In this document: piece by piece, positions 13,541 to 20,272 of the stretch
Layout: each line of letters opens with the position of its first letter
How positions within the stretch are numbered: position 1 is the stretch's first letter
IMG/VR virus record: IMGVR_UViG_3300050821_010867
Span: 1 to 24,138 of that record
Strand: one strand, 5' to 3'
Length of the DNA stretch: 24,138 bases
From: a virus
The notes under the pieces: model-generated
Database searches by the model: none
Told to the model about the DNA's origin: nothing
The model's input: only the letters and a program-made list of their open reading frames with translations
Made by a program: the position numbers and the translations under genes

Positions 13541-13747
13541 TTATTTGACTAAAGCCAATTGTCTATTTAATTCCGCATGAACGGGAATACACCTTCCTAA
13601 AAAATACAAGTCAACTTGGCCCAACTTCCATACCTCTTTTGCTGTAGGCAGTAGACTTTCATGAGAAACAGTTTTCAGAAATTGGCACGCGTGATACCCC
13701 ACACCGTGGTAAGTAAACTTGCCCTTTGATTTTGTGACAATTATCAT
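13541..13747 (-). CDS. Small hypothetical protein, first of the leader cassette
   Basis: A 68-residue protein of mixed strands and helices (M-I-I-V-T-K-S-K-G-K-F-T-Y-H-G-V-G-Y-H). ATG 13747 follows the same AGGAAAAAGAGT leader as its downstream neighbours, and a leftward promoter candidate lies at 13793-13821. It is the promoter-proximal gene of this operon. Function unknown. Confidence 0.65.
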   Translation of the reverse strand: MIIVTKSKGKFTYHGVGYHACQFLKTVSHESLLPTAKEVWKLGQVDLYFLGRCIPVHAELNRQLALVK

Positions 13748-13792
13748 ACTCTTTTTCCTGTTTTGTCAACGCGTCATTGCGTTATTCCGAAC
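13748..13792 (-). promoter_or_regulatory. Hairpin-leader module copy 4
   Basis: Stem AACGC (13768-13772) / GCGTT (13779-13783), then a leader with AAAACAGGAAAAAGAGT before ATG 13747. It forms the 5' leader of the whole operon. Confidence 0.5.
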
Positions 13793-13821
13793 ATATTACC
13801 CTACCAATCTATTAAATACAA
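13793..13821 (-). promoter_or_regulatory. Leftward promoter candidate of the small-gene operon
   Basis: Minus-strand TTGTAT (13816-13821) and TAATAT (13793-13798) with a 17-base spacer, ~46 bases before the first gene. The gap 13748-13871 is divergent. Confidence 0.45.
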
Positions 13822-13871
13822 TGCATAAAAATTCTTTTTCTGCTACACATTGGAATTAAGAGGTTAAAAAA

Positions 13872-14057
13872 ATGATTGAGATATCCATCACCGCACGCAA
13901 CGAGGAAAAGCGCCTCACGCACAAACACCTCGATTACAGCGGAAACACCGCAATCAACCGGGACAATCCCACGCTTCAAAAATACGTGGACTCAATCACA
14001 AGCGAATTTGTGGACGCAATCGACGACATAATCATTAAAATTAAGTTTATCTGGTGA
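13872..14057 (+). CDS. Small hypothetical protein before small terminase
   Basis: A 61-residue protein starting M-I-E-I-S-I-T-A-R-N-E-E-K-R with AAGAGG upstream of the ATG. Helical C-terminus (I-D-D-I-I-I-K-I-K-F-I-W). It overlaps the next gene by four bases (GTGA), implying coupling. Not recognised. Confidence 0.65.
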   Translation: MIEISITARNEEKRLTHKHLDYSGNTAINRDNPTLQKYVDSITSEFVDAIDDIIIKIKFIW

Positions 14058-14563
14058 ACATGGACGAGGCCCCAAAAGAAAGAGCTGATATCGCCACGCG
14101 CTTTCAAAAGGGAAACGACATCTGGAAGCTTGTTCAAAAGAACGGGCGCCCCGAATCATGGACACAGGAAGCTGTTGACGAGCTCTCCAGCAAACTCATT
14201 GAATGGATGGAGAAAGAAGACTCTATCATTATGTGCGGGTTTACTAGCGATAATTATATTACATTTGAAACTATATCTTGGCTTAATAGTCGTTATCCCG
14301 CTTTCGCTGATCTTTATAGAACGGCTAAACAAAAGATTGCAGGGCGAATGGCGCAAAAGCTTGGTAAACAAGTACATCCGGCGCACTATAATCGCTACCA
14401 AGCCGTTTATGACGCTGAATTAAAGTATCATGAGAAAGAGATGGCCAACGTCAAAGCCGAACAAATAAGCGAACAACAAAGGGAGGCCGAATCCCGGGCC
14501 CTTGAGATAAGCTCGAGGATCGCCGAACAGATGGCCAAGTATCTGGACAAGAGCAAAAGTTAA
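14054..14563 (+). CDS. Putative small terminase subunit (DNA-packaging)
   Basis: A 169-residue protein. The N-terminus R-F-Q-K-G-N-D-I-W-K-L resembles the G-N-x-F-W-K entry of a family of small packaging subunits. A helical middle and a long charged helix (K-Y-H-E-K-E-M-A-N-V-K-A-E-Q-I-S-E-Q-Q-R-E) follow, consistent with a multimerising DNA recognition protein. The start is GTG 14054 (overlapping the prior stop) or ATG 14060. TerL lies 1.6 kb downstream in the same direction, separated by minus-strand small genes, which is unusual. The call rests on layout and residue pattern, not on a decisive motif. Confidence 0.55.
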   Translation: MNMDEAPKERADIATRFQKGNDIWKLVQKNGRPESWTQEAVDELSSKLIEWMEKEDSIIMCGFTSDNYITFETISWLNSRYPAFADLYRTAKQKIAGRMAQKLGKQVHPAHYNRYQAVYDAELKYHEKEMANVKAEQISEQQREAESRALEISSRIAEQMAKYLDKSKS

Positions 14564-14928
14564 ATCTTTCCTTTAATCACATGATAAAGCGCCTCTACCA
14601 AGCAATACAGATCGTAGCTCGTCACTAGGCGCCGGGGATCTCTCTCCTTGTCCTCTGTAGCGCACTGGCGTATCATCTCAAGCGTAAACTCTACTGGTAG
14701 TTGCTCCTCTATTCCCTCTATACCGCCCTCTTGCCCTGCTTCTTTCACCTCTATTTCCTTGCCGTTGTCGTCTAGGCGTATGAAGCTTGAGATGTTGCGA
14801 TAGGCGCACTCAAAGGCGTGCTGACCGCCGGTTATTGATATCTCTCCACAAGAGCACTCTACGCGGTCATTGACGTGGAAGCTCTCTAAGATGTCGTTGC
14901 AAAGCTTGCACTTGGCCCTATTCCTCAT
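14560..14928 (-). CDS. Cys-rich zinc-binding protein, DUF7695-like
   Basis: A 122-residue protein beginning M-R-N-R-A-K-C-K-L-C-N-D-I-L-E-S-F-H, with a second C-S-C-G-E at ~25: the two-knuckle arrangement of DUF7695, small zinc proteins frequent in phages. It has a longer acidic C-terminal half than usual. ATG 14928 overlaps the upstream gene's end, so it is preferred to the start at 14955. It overlaps the convergent small terminase end by four bases. Function unknown. Confidence 0.7.
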   Translation of the reverse strand: MRNRAKCKLCNDILESFHVNDRVECSCGEISITGGQHAFECAYRNISSFIRLDDNGKEIEVKEAGQEGGIEGIEEQLPVEFTLEMIRQCATEDKERDPRRLVTSYDLYCLVEALYHVIKGKI

Positions 14929-15148
14929 CCCACACCCACTTATAGTGCTTGGCAATGGCTTCCATCTCTTGATGGTACTTTTCGTATGAAAAGCCAGAAT
15001 CCCTCATTCCTTTAGCTATCAGCGTATAGACGGCCGAATACCATAGTGTGGGCTCTATTTGAGGGTTTAATGCTGTTGTTTCAATTAGAATATCAATCGC
15101 CTCTTCAACTCTTTGTTGGTCATCTGGCTTTCGCTCTCTATTTCGCAC
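14918..15148 (-). CDS. Small helical hypothetical protein
   Basis: A 76-residue protein starting at GTG 15148, with AAGG at good spacing (AAGGTATTTAC-GTG). Helical throughout (V-E-E-A-I-D-I-L-I-E-T-T), ending W-V-W-D-E-E. It overlaps the next gene by 11 bases. No motif recognised. Confidence 0.65.
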   Translation of the reverse strand: MRNRERKPDDQQRVEEAIDILIETTALNPQIEPTLWYSAVYTLIAKGMRDSGFSYEKYHQEMEAIAKHYKWVWDEE

Positions 15149-15203
15149 GTAAATACCTTAGTATGAATACAACAACGGCAACGACTGCTATACAAACGAG
15201 CAT
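15138..15203 (-). CDS. Tiny single-pass membrane peptide (21 aa)
   Basis: The peptide M-L-V-C-I-A-V-V-A-V-V-V-F-I-L-R-Y-L-R-A-K is one hydrophobic helix with a basic end. It fills the gap between the exported-protein gene (12 bases upstream) and the gene starting at 15148 (11-base overlap). The ribosome site is poor and the leader forms GAGCCC/GGGCTC. It could be a lysis or membrane-associated micro-protein. Alternatively the gap may be untranslated. Confidence 0.4.
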   Translation of the reverse strand: MLVCIAVVAVVVFILRYLRAK

Positions 15204-15215
15204 GAGCCCGGGGCT

Positions 15216-15461
15216 CTAAAACTTGGTTTTCGCTTTTACCGTGACGTGTATGTTGGTGTCGCCGGGTAAGCCAGTCTTGACAATCCATTTGCCAGCTCTT
15301 GCGTTAGATGGATCGCCTTTTGGGGGTTTCTTGTGCTTGACTGCAGGAGGAGGCGCGCTGGCGTATTCCTCTGTGTGGATAGGCGCTTCTGGCGCTGGTT
15401 GTTCGTCGTCGGCGTATCCGAATACCATCGCGAATAGGGAAAGGGCTAAAAAGTAGTACAT
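15216..15461 (-). CDS. Exported Pro/Lys-rich small protein
   Basis: An 81-residue protein with an N-terminal signal peptide (M-Y-Y-F-L-A-L-S-L-F-A-M-V-F-G, cleavage near Y-A-D). A proline-rich spacer (P-A-P-E-A-P) and a lysine-rich section follow, then a short beta end (G-L-P-G-D-T-N-I-H-V-T-V-K-A). AAGGAGG lies before ATG 15461, a very strong site. The 15481-15495 palindrome stands in its leader. Secretion by a phage gene suggests a periplasmic or lysis role; unknown. Confidence 0.75.
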   Translation of the reverse strand: MYYFLALSLFAMVFGYADDEQPAPEAPIHTEEYASAPPPAVKHKKPPKGDPSNARAGKWIVKTGLPGDTNIHVTVKAKTKF

Positions 15462-15480
15462 AGGGCCTCCTTGTTGGTTA

Positions 15481-15495
15481 AGGCTTTTGAAGCCT
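15481..15495. promoter_or_regulatory. Palindrome in leader of exported-protein gene
   Basis: AGGCTT / AAGCCT with a 3-base centre, just upstream of the leftward gene and downstream of a weak leftward -10 (TATAAG). Operator candidate; the rest of 15462-15540 has no gene. Confidence 0.45.
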
Positions 15496-15540
15496 ATCTT
15501 ATATATTAAATCTTATCTATAGGTAATCTTTTCTTTAACC

Positions 15541-15569
15541 TTGCTTCTCCTGTGCGCTTTCGTTATACT
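15541..15569 (+). promoter_or_regulatory. Promoter of the TerL-region small-gene operon
   Basis: -35 TTGCTT (15541-15546), 17-base spacer, -10 TATACT (15564-15569). A start near 15576 places the promoter inside the frame's upstream extension, which confirms ATG 15594 rather than 15552. Confidence 0.6.
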
Positions 15570-15593
15570 CCTCCCCCATGTAGGAGGCTCTTT

Positions 15594-15758
15594 ATGATAC
15601 AGTTAGACTTTTTAGACGAGAATCAGTTAATGGCGCTGTTGCGCGAGATGAAAGAAGTTAAGGAGAGCGCTGAAAAGGCGCGCCGTAGCCTGTTCGCTAG
15701 GCACCGGGAATTAGAGGAAAGATTTGACGAGCTGGAAAAGAAGGTGAAGGCGCAATGA
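15594..15758 (+). CDS. Small coiled-coil protein
   Basis: A 54-residue protein M-I-Q-L-D-F-L followed by one long charged helix with heptads (R-H-R-E-L-E-E-R-F-D-E-L-E-K-K-V-K). AGGAGG is eight bases upstream. It overlaps the following membrane gene by four bases (ATGA). A coiled-coil beside a membrane peptide suggests a two-part complex, perhaps lysis-related; not proven. Confidence 0.75.
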   Translation: MIQLDFLDENQLMALLREMKEVKESAEKARRSLFARHRELEERFDELEKKVKAQ

Positions 15759-15862
15759 GCATTTGGACGCAGAACCTTTTGTTGTTTATGGCCGGTGTTG
15801 GCTTGGGATTTTTATGGCAAATTCTTAAATGTTTGTGGAGAATCGAGAGGAAGGTGCAATGA
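15755..15862 (+). CDS. Small single-pass membrane protein (35 aa)
   Basis: The protein starts M-S-I-W-T-Q-N-L-L-L-F-M-A-G-V-G-L-G-F-L, one hydrophobic helix, with a basic end (W-R-I-E-R-K-V-Q). It overlaps both neighbours by ATGA junctions (15755 and 15859), a strong sign of real coupled translation. Holin-like or a membrane anchor for the preceding coiled-coil protein are possibilities. Confidence 0.65.
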   Translation: MSIWTQNLLLFMAGVGLGFLWQILKCLWRIERKVQ

Positions 15863-16041
15863 GTGATAAACACGGTTATGATTTAGCCAGCTTGATTAAT
15901 ACGTTTCAAGAGCACGCAGCTACGTGCGAAAGGACCTCTAAATATTCGGATTATAACTTGCCCAAGGCTCTTCTAACCATTTGTCTTGAGATTAGGGGTA
16001 TAAAGGAGCGATTAGAGCCCCCTTATAAAGGAGACATGTAG
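15859..16041 (+). CDS. Small hypothetical protein
   Basis: A 60-residue protein starting M-S-D-K-H-G-Y-D-L-A-S-L-I-N-T-F-Q. GAGGAAGG precedes ATG 15859 and the four-base overlap with the membrane gene ties them together. The longer frame from 15829 would ignore this. It contains two isolated Cys and is helical. Unknown. Confidence 0.65.
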   Translation: MSDKHGYDLASLINTFQEHAATCERTSKYSDYNLPKALLTICLEIRGIKERLEPPYKGDM

Positions 16042-16253
16042 TGGTGAGCAAGGAGAAACGCCCCCGGTGTCCAGAGTGTAGGCGCTTTGTCAAGTTTGAG
16101 GAGATCGTGGAGGGATTTGGGTATTACCACCGTAAGAAAGATCGTGGCTATTTTGAAGTTTACAAATGCGCTCATTGTGATATTGTGGTCTTCAAAAAGC
16201 TAGGTGACATTTGCCCGACTCCCTCTCTCCCAAACAGCTTGAATTCATCCTAA
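16041..16253 (+). CDS. Zinc-ribbon protein adjoining TerL
   Basis: A 70-residue basic protein starting at GTG 16041 (overlapping the prior stop by one base; GGAG seven bases upstream). It has C-P-E-C (residues ~9-12) and C-A-H-C (~43-46), a classical two-knuckle zinc ribbon. Its 3' end overlaps TerL by 43 bases. May bind DNA or the terminase; function unknown. Confidence 0.7.
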   Translation: MVSKEKRPRCPECRRFVKFEEIVEGFGYYHRKKDRGYFEVYKCAHCDIVVFKKLGDICPTPSLPNSLNSS

Positions 16254-17497
16254 ACGCCCGGGCAAAGTGGAACCTGGCACACGGCTCTGTGCGCAGTGGC
16301 AAGACTGTGGGGACCCTGTTCGCATTTATGCAGTCGCTGATTGATTGCCCGGATTCGCAGATATGGATGATAGGCAAGACGTCCAAGACGATCTTTGACA
16401 ACGCTATTTCGCTTATCCTTAGTCCTAAGGGTTCCAACGATCCGCTCTCTGTATTTACGCCTAGCTGCACGTGGTCAGAGTACAAACGAGAGCTGCTCTT
16501 CATGGACAAGACGATTGGCACGATTGGCGCTAAGGATGAAGGGTCCATTGGCCTTATACAGGGTAAGACCATGTCACGCGTGTACTGCGACGAAATGACA
16601 TTGTACCCCGAAAGTATTATTGAGATGATCGACACCCGTTTGTCTAATCCCTACTCGATGGGCTTTGCTTCTATGAACCCGTCTTACCCGGCGCATAAGC
16701 TCAAGCAGTGGATAGATTTGGGTGACGCCGGCGACAAGAACTACTTCTCGATGCACTTCACACTAGACGATAACCCCTTCCTTGATGAAGATTACAAACA
16801 GAGGGTCAAGAACAGTGTGAGTGGCTTGTTCTACAAGCGCAACTACCTTGGCCTATGGTGTCTTGCAGAGGGGGCTATCTTTGACTTTTTTGACCGATCT
16901 CTTTATACGCGTGCTCGCGCTCCTGCTTGTGCCGAGTATTTTGTTGCTGGCGTGGATTACGGAACGTCTAACGCTTTTGCTTGTGTGCTTGTGGGAGTAT
17001 CTACTGGGAAGGCTACGCAAACGGGGAAGATGATGTGGGTAGAGGCCGAGTATTACTGGGACTCTTCCAAGACTCATAGGCAAAAGACTAATTCGGAGTA
17101 TGCGGAGGACCTTGAAAAGTTCCTTGAGCCTTATGGCGTGCGTAATATATATATAGATCCCAGCGCTGCTTCTTTTAAGACGGAGCTTAGAAGAAGGGGT
17201 ATGCACACGGTAGACGCCAACAATGACGTTGAGGACGGGATCATGATCATGACGAGCGAGATGAAGCGTGGCGCTCTGCTTGTGATGGACCGATGTACTA
17301 ATCTCATTAAGGAGATAGAGGGCTATGTTTGGGACCGCAAGAAGGGAGAGAGGGGCTGGGACGAGCCTGTTAAGAAAAATGACCATGCCGTTGATGCTTT
17401 GCGCTATGTTATGGCCACTCATAAAGTGGCTACATACAAACCTAAAGCTAAAGATCCTTATATGGAAGTGGAAGCACCAACGCCGGGGTTTAGATGA
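16211..17497 (+). CDS. Terminase large subunit (TerL), ATPase/nuclease
   Basis: A 428-residue packaging motor. Walker A G-S-V-R-S-G-K-T is at residues 25-32, and Walker B V-Y-C-D127-E128 follows. The RNase H-like nuclease domain has D249 (G-V-D-Y-G), D316 (Y-I-D-P-S) and D391/D395 (K-N-D-H-A-V-D-A-L). Length and order are those of a P22/PBSX-type TerL. Start is TTG 16211 (AGGTG upstream); the next in-frame ATG lies after Walker A, so it cannot be the start. The 3' end overlaps the next gene by a few bases. It cuts concatemers and drives DNA through the portal encoded 3.8 kb downstream. Confidence 0.95.
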   Translation: MPDSLSPKQLEFILNARAKWNLAHGSVRSGKTVGTLFAFMQSLIDCPDSQIWMIGKTSKTIFDNAISLILSPKGSNDPLSVFTPSCTWSEYKRELLFMDKTIGTIGAKDEGSIGLIQGKTMSRVYCDEMTLYPESIIEMIDTRLSNPYSMGFASMNPSYPAHKLKQWIDLGDAGDKNYFSMHFTLDDNPFLDEDYKQRVKNSVSGLFYKRNYLGLWCLAEGAIFDFFDRSLYTRARAPACAEYFVAGVDYGTSNAFACVLVGVSTGKATQTGKMMWVEAEYYWDSSKTHRQKTNSEYAEDLEKFLEPYGVRNIYIDPSAASFKTELRRRGMHTVDANNDVEDGIMIMTSEMKRGALLVMDRCTNLIKEIEGYVWDRKKGERGWDEPVKKNDHAVDALRYVMATHKVATYKPKAKDPYMEVEAPTPGFR

Positions 17498-17697
17498 TGG
17501 ATGAGGATGATGTTAAAGAGGAATGGGGCTCCATCACACCCATTCGTTTTTTGCCTCCCGAATGCACGTCTTTGCGTGACTCTGACGGAAACGTTATAGA
17601 AAATCCTAAGTGTAAGATTTGTGGGTTGTATAAATGCATGGTGATAGGCAAAGAGTGCTTTTCGTGGGTGTGTATGATGGGATGCAAGGATGGATGA
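17494..17697 (+). CDS. Cys-rich small protein
   Basis: A 67-residue protein starting M-M-D-E-D-D-V-K-E-E, overlapping the TerL stop by four bases. The second half contains C-K-I-C-G-L-Y-K-C and then C-F-S-W-V-C-M-M-G-C, six or more Cys suggesting a zinc or disulfide fold. The next gene starts in its stop codon (ATGA). Function unknown. Confidence 0.7.
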   Translation: MMDEDDVKEEWGSITPIRFLPPECTSLRDSDGNVIENPKCKICGLYKCMVIGKECFSWVCMMGCKDG

Positions 17698-17792
17698 CCA
17701 AGATGAGTGACTCTTCTGTCTTCTTTATCTGCTTGCTGGGATTCATGGGCCTTGTAATGATCTGTGCAACATTAGCTTACATTTTTGGGTGA
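17694..17792 (+). CDS. Small single-pass membrane protein (32 aa)
   Basis: The protein begins M-T-K-M-S-D-S-S-V-F-F-I-C-L-L-G-F-M-G-L and continues as one hydrophobic helix to A-Y-I-F-G. It has an ATGA overlap with the preceding gene; AAGG precedes the ATG. A later start at 17703 is possible. Like the 35-aa membrane protein upstream, it is too small for normal gene calling. Possible holin or membrane-associated regulator. Confidence 0.55.
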   Translation: MTKMSDSSVFFICLLGFMGLVMICATLAYIFG

Positions 17793-17794
17793 TT

Positions 17795-17956
17795 ATGGAC
17801 GATGAAGAGTTCTTATTGAGAGAGATTCGCAGGAAGTATGATACGTTGAATGGCTGCTCGTATGCGCCGGACGATGTAGATTTTGTGCAGGACAACTTTA
17901 ACAACCTAACCATGGCGCTAGCTGCCTTTGTACTGACGCTAGAGGAGGACGAGTGA
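17795..17956 (+). CDS. Small acidic hypothetical protein
   Basis: A 53-residue protein (M-D-D-E-E-F-L-L-R-E-I-R-R-K-Y-D) with two helices and an acidic end. It begins two bases after the membrane gene and overlaps the next by four bases (GTGA). The ribosome site is weak, so it probably relies on coupling. No motif recognised. Confidence 0.6.
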   Translation: MDDEEFLLREIRRKYDTLNGCSYAPDDVDFVQDNFNNLTMALAAFVLTLEEDE

Positions 17957-18123
17957 TAATCGACTGTGTTCCTGAATGTGATAGATACGCCTATGAGAGG
18001 GTTTGTGAGTGCGGAAAAAAACAGACGTTGCTTACTCAAAGCGGTCCAGGTGAATACGACACAGGGGTTTATTTGTTGTGTACTTGTGGTCAATACGTTG
18101 AATTTATACTTCCGGTGAACTGA
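17953..18123 (+). CDS. Zinc-ribbon mini-protein (56 aa)
   Basis: A 56-residue gene starting at GTG 17953, with AGAGGAGG upstream inside the preceding gene. Cys pairs C-E-C-G (~18-21) and C-T-C-G (~43-46) form a likely zinc ribbon, and an earlier C-V-P-E-C may join. It ends one base into the metallophosphoesterase start (TGATG). Confidence 0.6.
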   Translation: MIIDCVPECDRYAYERVCECGKKQTLLTQSGPGEYDTGVYLLCTCGQYVEFILPVN

Positions 18124-18875
18124 TGATAATTGACTGCATAGCCGACCTCCATGGTCACTATCCCGAATTAGAAGGCGGAGACTTGCTGATTGTGGCTGGT
18201 GACCTGACTGGTAGAGATAGATTCCAGGAATATATTTTCTTCGCAAATTGGCTGCGAGAGCAGGATTACGAGAAGAAAATATTTATAGGGGGTAATAACG
18301 ACAATCTATTGCAAAACACCGACATAAAGGATGACGTTCTCTATGAGTTCGATTATCTATGCGACTCGGGCACAGAATTCGTTTACTGGCAAGAGGAAGA
18401 CTACAATGATCCCCAAAGTAGCGTCTGCATAGATGTGATACTAAAAGTGCAAAAGAAGCTCAAAATCTGGGGTTCTCCGTGGACGCTCACTTTCCCTGGG
18501 ATGAATCCCCATTGCAAAGCGTTTACCGTCGATACGGAGGAAGAGCTGGCTGAAAAATGGGCGCTTATCCCCGATGATGTGGATATACTGGTTACTCATG
18601 GGCCTCCTTTTGGGATACTCGATTTGGTAGACTATGACCAGCACTGTGGCAATTACCACGTAGGAAGCAAATCATTGGCTCATAGAGTCGGTAAAATTGA
18701 TGATGACGGAGACGGTAGGAGGAGACTTCTTATTTTTGGGCACATTCACGAGGGATACGGCGCAGTAAGTGTTAGCAACGTCTTTCACGATAAATGTACA
18801 TGGAAAATGATTAACTGCTCCCACGTCAACGAACACTACGAACCCGTCAATACCCCCATTCGGATCATCCTATGA
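18123..18875 (+). CDS. Calcineurin-like metallophosphoesterase
   Basis: A 250-residue enzyme expected to hydrolyse phosphomono- or diesters with two metal ions. Motifs in order: D8-x-H10 (A-D-L-H), G26-D27 (A-G-D-L), G-N-N-D at 57-60 (the usual His of G-N-H-D is Asn), T-H159-G and G-H207-I-H209. These suggest a class III-like or MPPED-type fold. The changed G-N-N-D could alter the mechanism but the metal ligands remain. It overlaps genes on both sides (1 base and 4 bases). In a phage, candidate substrates include RNA, nucleotide signals or DNA ends; none is shown by sequence. Confidence 0.85.
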   Translation: MIIDCIADLHGHYPELEGGDLLIVAGDLTGRDRFQEYIFFANWLREQDYEKKIFIGGNNDNLLQNTDIKDDVLYEFDYLCDSGTEFVYWQEEDYNDPQSSVCIDVILKVQKKLKIWGSPWTLTFPGMNPHCKAFTVDTEEELAEKWALIPDDVDILVTHGPPFGILDLVDYDQHCGNYHVGSKSLAHRVGKIDDDGDGRRRLLIFGHIHEGYGAVSVSNVFHDKCTWKMINCSHVNEHYEPVNTPIRIIL

Positions 18876-19219
18876 AGAAAAAGACGCCCGTTAAACGCGC
18901 TTCAAAGGGCGGATGTCCTAAAAACATCAAAATGGCCGAGGTGATTGTTTCTCCCATCACCGCCGAGTGCATCATGAAAATGGCCAAGGAGATGGACGAC
19001 TCATTGCCACGTTGGGTTTCGGTAGAGGACGAACGGCCTAGGGCTGGCATTGACATCTTGTTCACCGATGGAAAGCAGATCTATTATGGCTGGCTGGATA
19101 CCTATGATGTAGGAGAGGAACTCTCATTCTTTGCTAGACGAGTGCGTCTACTGGACGATTGTTATCCAGAGGGCGTAACGCATTGGATGCGCCTGCCCCC
19201 GTTGCCTGTTATTGATTAG
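18872..19219 (+). CDS. DUF551-like protein, second copy
   Basis: A 115-residue protein. After a basic N-terminal 45 residues (M-K-K-K-T-P-V-K-R), the C-terminal part has W-V-S-V-E-D-E-R-P and V-T-H-W-M-R-L-P, the two ends of DUF551. It overlaps the metallophosphoesterase by ATGA and the convergent gene by four bases. The other DUF551 copy at 6704-6910 lacks the N-terminal extension. Confidence 0.75.
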   Translation: MKKKTPVKRASKGGCPKNIKMAEVIVSPITAECIMKMAKEMDDSLPRWVSVEDERPRAGIDILFTDGKQIYYGWLDTYDVGEELSFFARRVRLLDDCYPEGVTHWMRLPPLPVID

Positions 19220-19539
19220 TTGCTTTGCTTTTTCTTCCAGTGCTCTACGATCTCAGCAAGCATTTCGCTTATGGTAGTTGCGACGAGCTTTTCGCATTTT
19301 ACCAACTCCTGGGGAAGGTGCTCTCTTATGGAGTAGTCCAGATCTGAGAGCTTAAAACTCTCGCTCTTCAAATCCTGTGATATAGACACATAGGCCAGGG
19401 ACTTTTCCTCAAATGGGATGGTCTCTGTTTGCAAGTAATATCTTACGATGTCGTCTTTTTCGTCGTAAGTTCCGGGACGCCTTTCGTATCTGATCACTTT
19501 GCCGTTTTCTAGTTCTTTGAGCGCTTCTAAAATGTTCAT
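19216..19539 (-). CDS. Hypothetical protein next to ParB-like gene
   Basis: A 107-residue protein (M-N-I-L-E-A-L-K-E-L-E-N-G-K-V-I-R-Y-E) with a strand-rich centre and helical end. Its opening matches a common start of small phage regulators or DUF-type proteins, but I cannot name it. AGGAGG precedes ATG 19539. It lies seven bases after the ParB-like gene and is probably co-transcribed with it. Confidence 0.65.
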   Translation of the reverse strand: MNILEALKELENGKVIRYERRPGTYDEKDDIVRYYLQTETIPFEEKSLAYVSISQDLKSESFKLSDLDYSIREHLPQELVKCEKLVATTISEMLAEIVEHWKKKQSN

Positions 19540-19546
19540 GGGCCTC

Positions 19547-20272
19547 CTATGGGATGGGGTTTTCGTTTCTGTAGTTGTATATTTCCTTCAACAGTTGAAT
19601 GTATTGAGACATCATGGTGCATGGGTGCATTTTCGAGATATTGATTTGCAGCTTGCGCATGAAGGTCTCAAAGTCAAACTCCGGGTTCTCAAACAGAATG
19701 AACAGAGACCTTTTGAAGGTGATTTTGTTGGTGTACGCCTTTGCTTCAAAAGTTTTTAGCTTTATGAACTCTGCTACTTGGCTGTATTGCCACATTTTTT
19801 GTCTGATCTTTTCGTCGGCCTCTAGGAAGTCGAATTGAAGGTGTCCAGCCTTTAGGGTGTTGTTTTTCCTACCCCCCGCTCTCGTAGACATTGATAGAAT
19901 ATTAGCTGCTGTGCAATCGTATTTTTTGGCTAAATCTAGCACACGGATATAGTTTTCGTCACCTCTCGATGCGTAGAACTTAACATAATCATCTGTAGAC
20001 CAGCCCTTTTGCGCTGTGTTAAACAGGATCATATCCTCTATCGTGGAGTCTACGCTTATTTCATAATATACGGGCACTCCTAGTACTTTGGCAGCCTCTA
20101 GGCGGTGTTGGCCATCTATTACCTCCATCTTCTTGTTTACGATCAACGGACGCAGTTCCAGCATGTTGTTGATCTTGATGGAATTGACGATCTTTTTAAG
20201 ATTACCGGGGTCTATATCTCGGTTGCCTTCGGCTTTTTTGAATATGGATAGGTCTTCTGTTTTGATTTTCAC
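19547..20272 (-). CDS. ParB-like (ParB/Srx-fold) protein
   Basis: A 241-residue protein with the ParB N-terminal fold: P-L-I-V-N-K-K-M-E-V-I-D-G-Q-H-R-L-E-A-A-K (residues ~42-62), in which D-G-Q-H-R binds nucleotide in this superfamily. The following helical part (~85-130) includes a possible HTH around K-K-Y-D-C-T-A-A-N-I-L-S. The long C-terminus has no clear motif. ParB-fold proteins serve in partition, nuclease or CTP-switch roles, and in phages as regulators. No ParA is seen nearby. Start ATG 20272 overlaps the upstream IS30-like gene by four bases. Confidence 0.8.
   Translation of the reverse strand: MKIKTEDLSIFKKAEGNRDIDPGNLKKIVNSIKINNMLELRPLIVNKKMEVIDGQHRLEAAKVLGVPVYYEISVDSTIEDMILFNTAQKGWSTDDYVKFYASRGDENYIRVLDLAKKYDCTAANILSMSTRAGGRKNNTLKAGHLQFDFLEADEKIRQKMWQYSQVAEFIKLKTFEAKAYTNKITFKRSLFILFENPEFDFETFMRKLQINISKMHPCTMMSQYIQLLKEIYNYRNENPIP

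Noticed and set aside
15085-15288. Minus-strand 67-codon frame
   Set aside because: Overlaps two better-supported genes, Arg/His/Cys-rich random composition, no ribosome site.
19547-20272. Complete ParAB-parS partition system
   Set aside because: No ParA-type ATPase (Walker) gene in the window; only the ParB-like part is supported.
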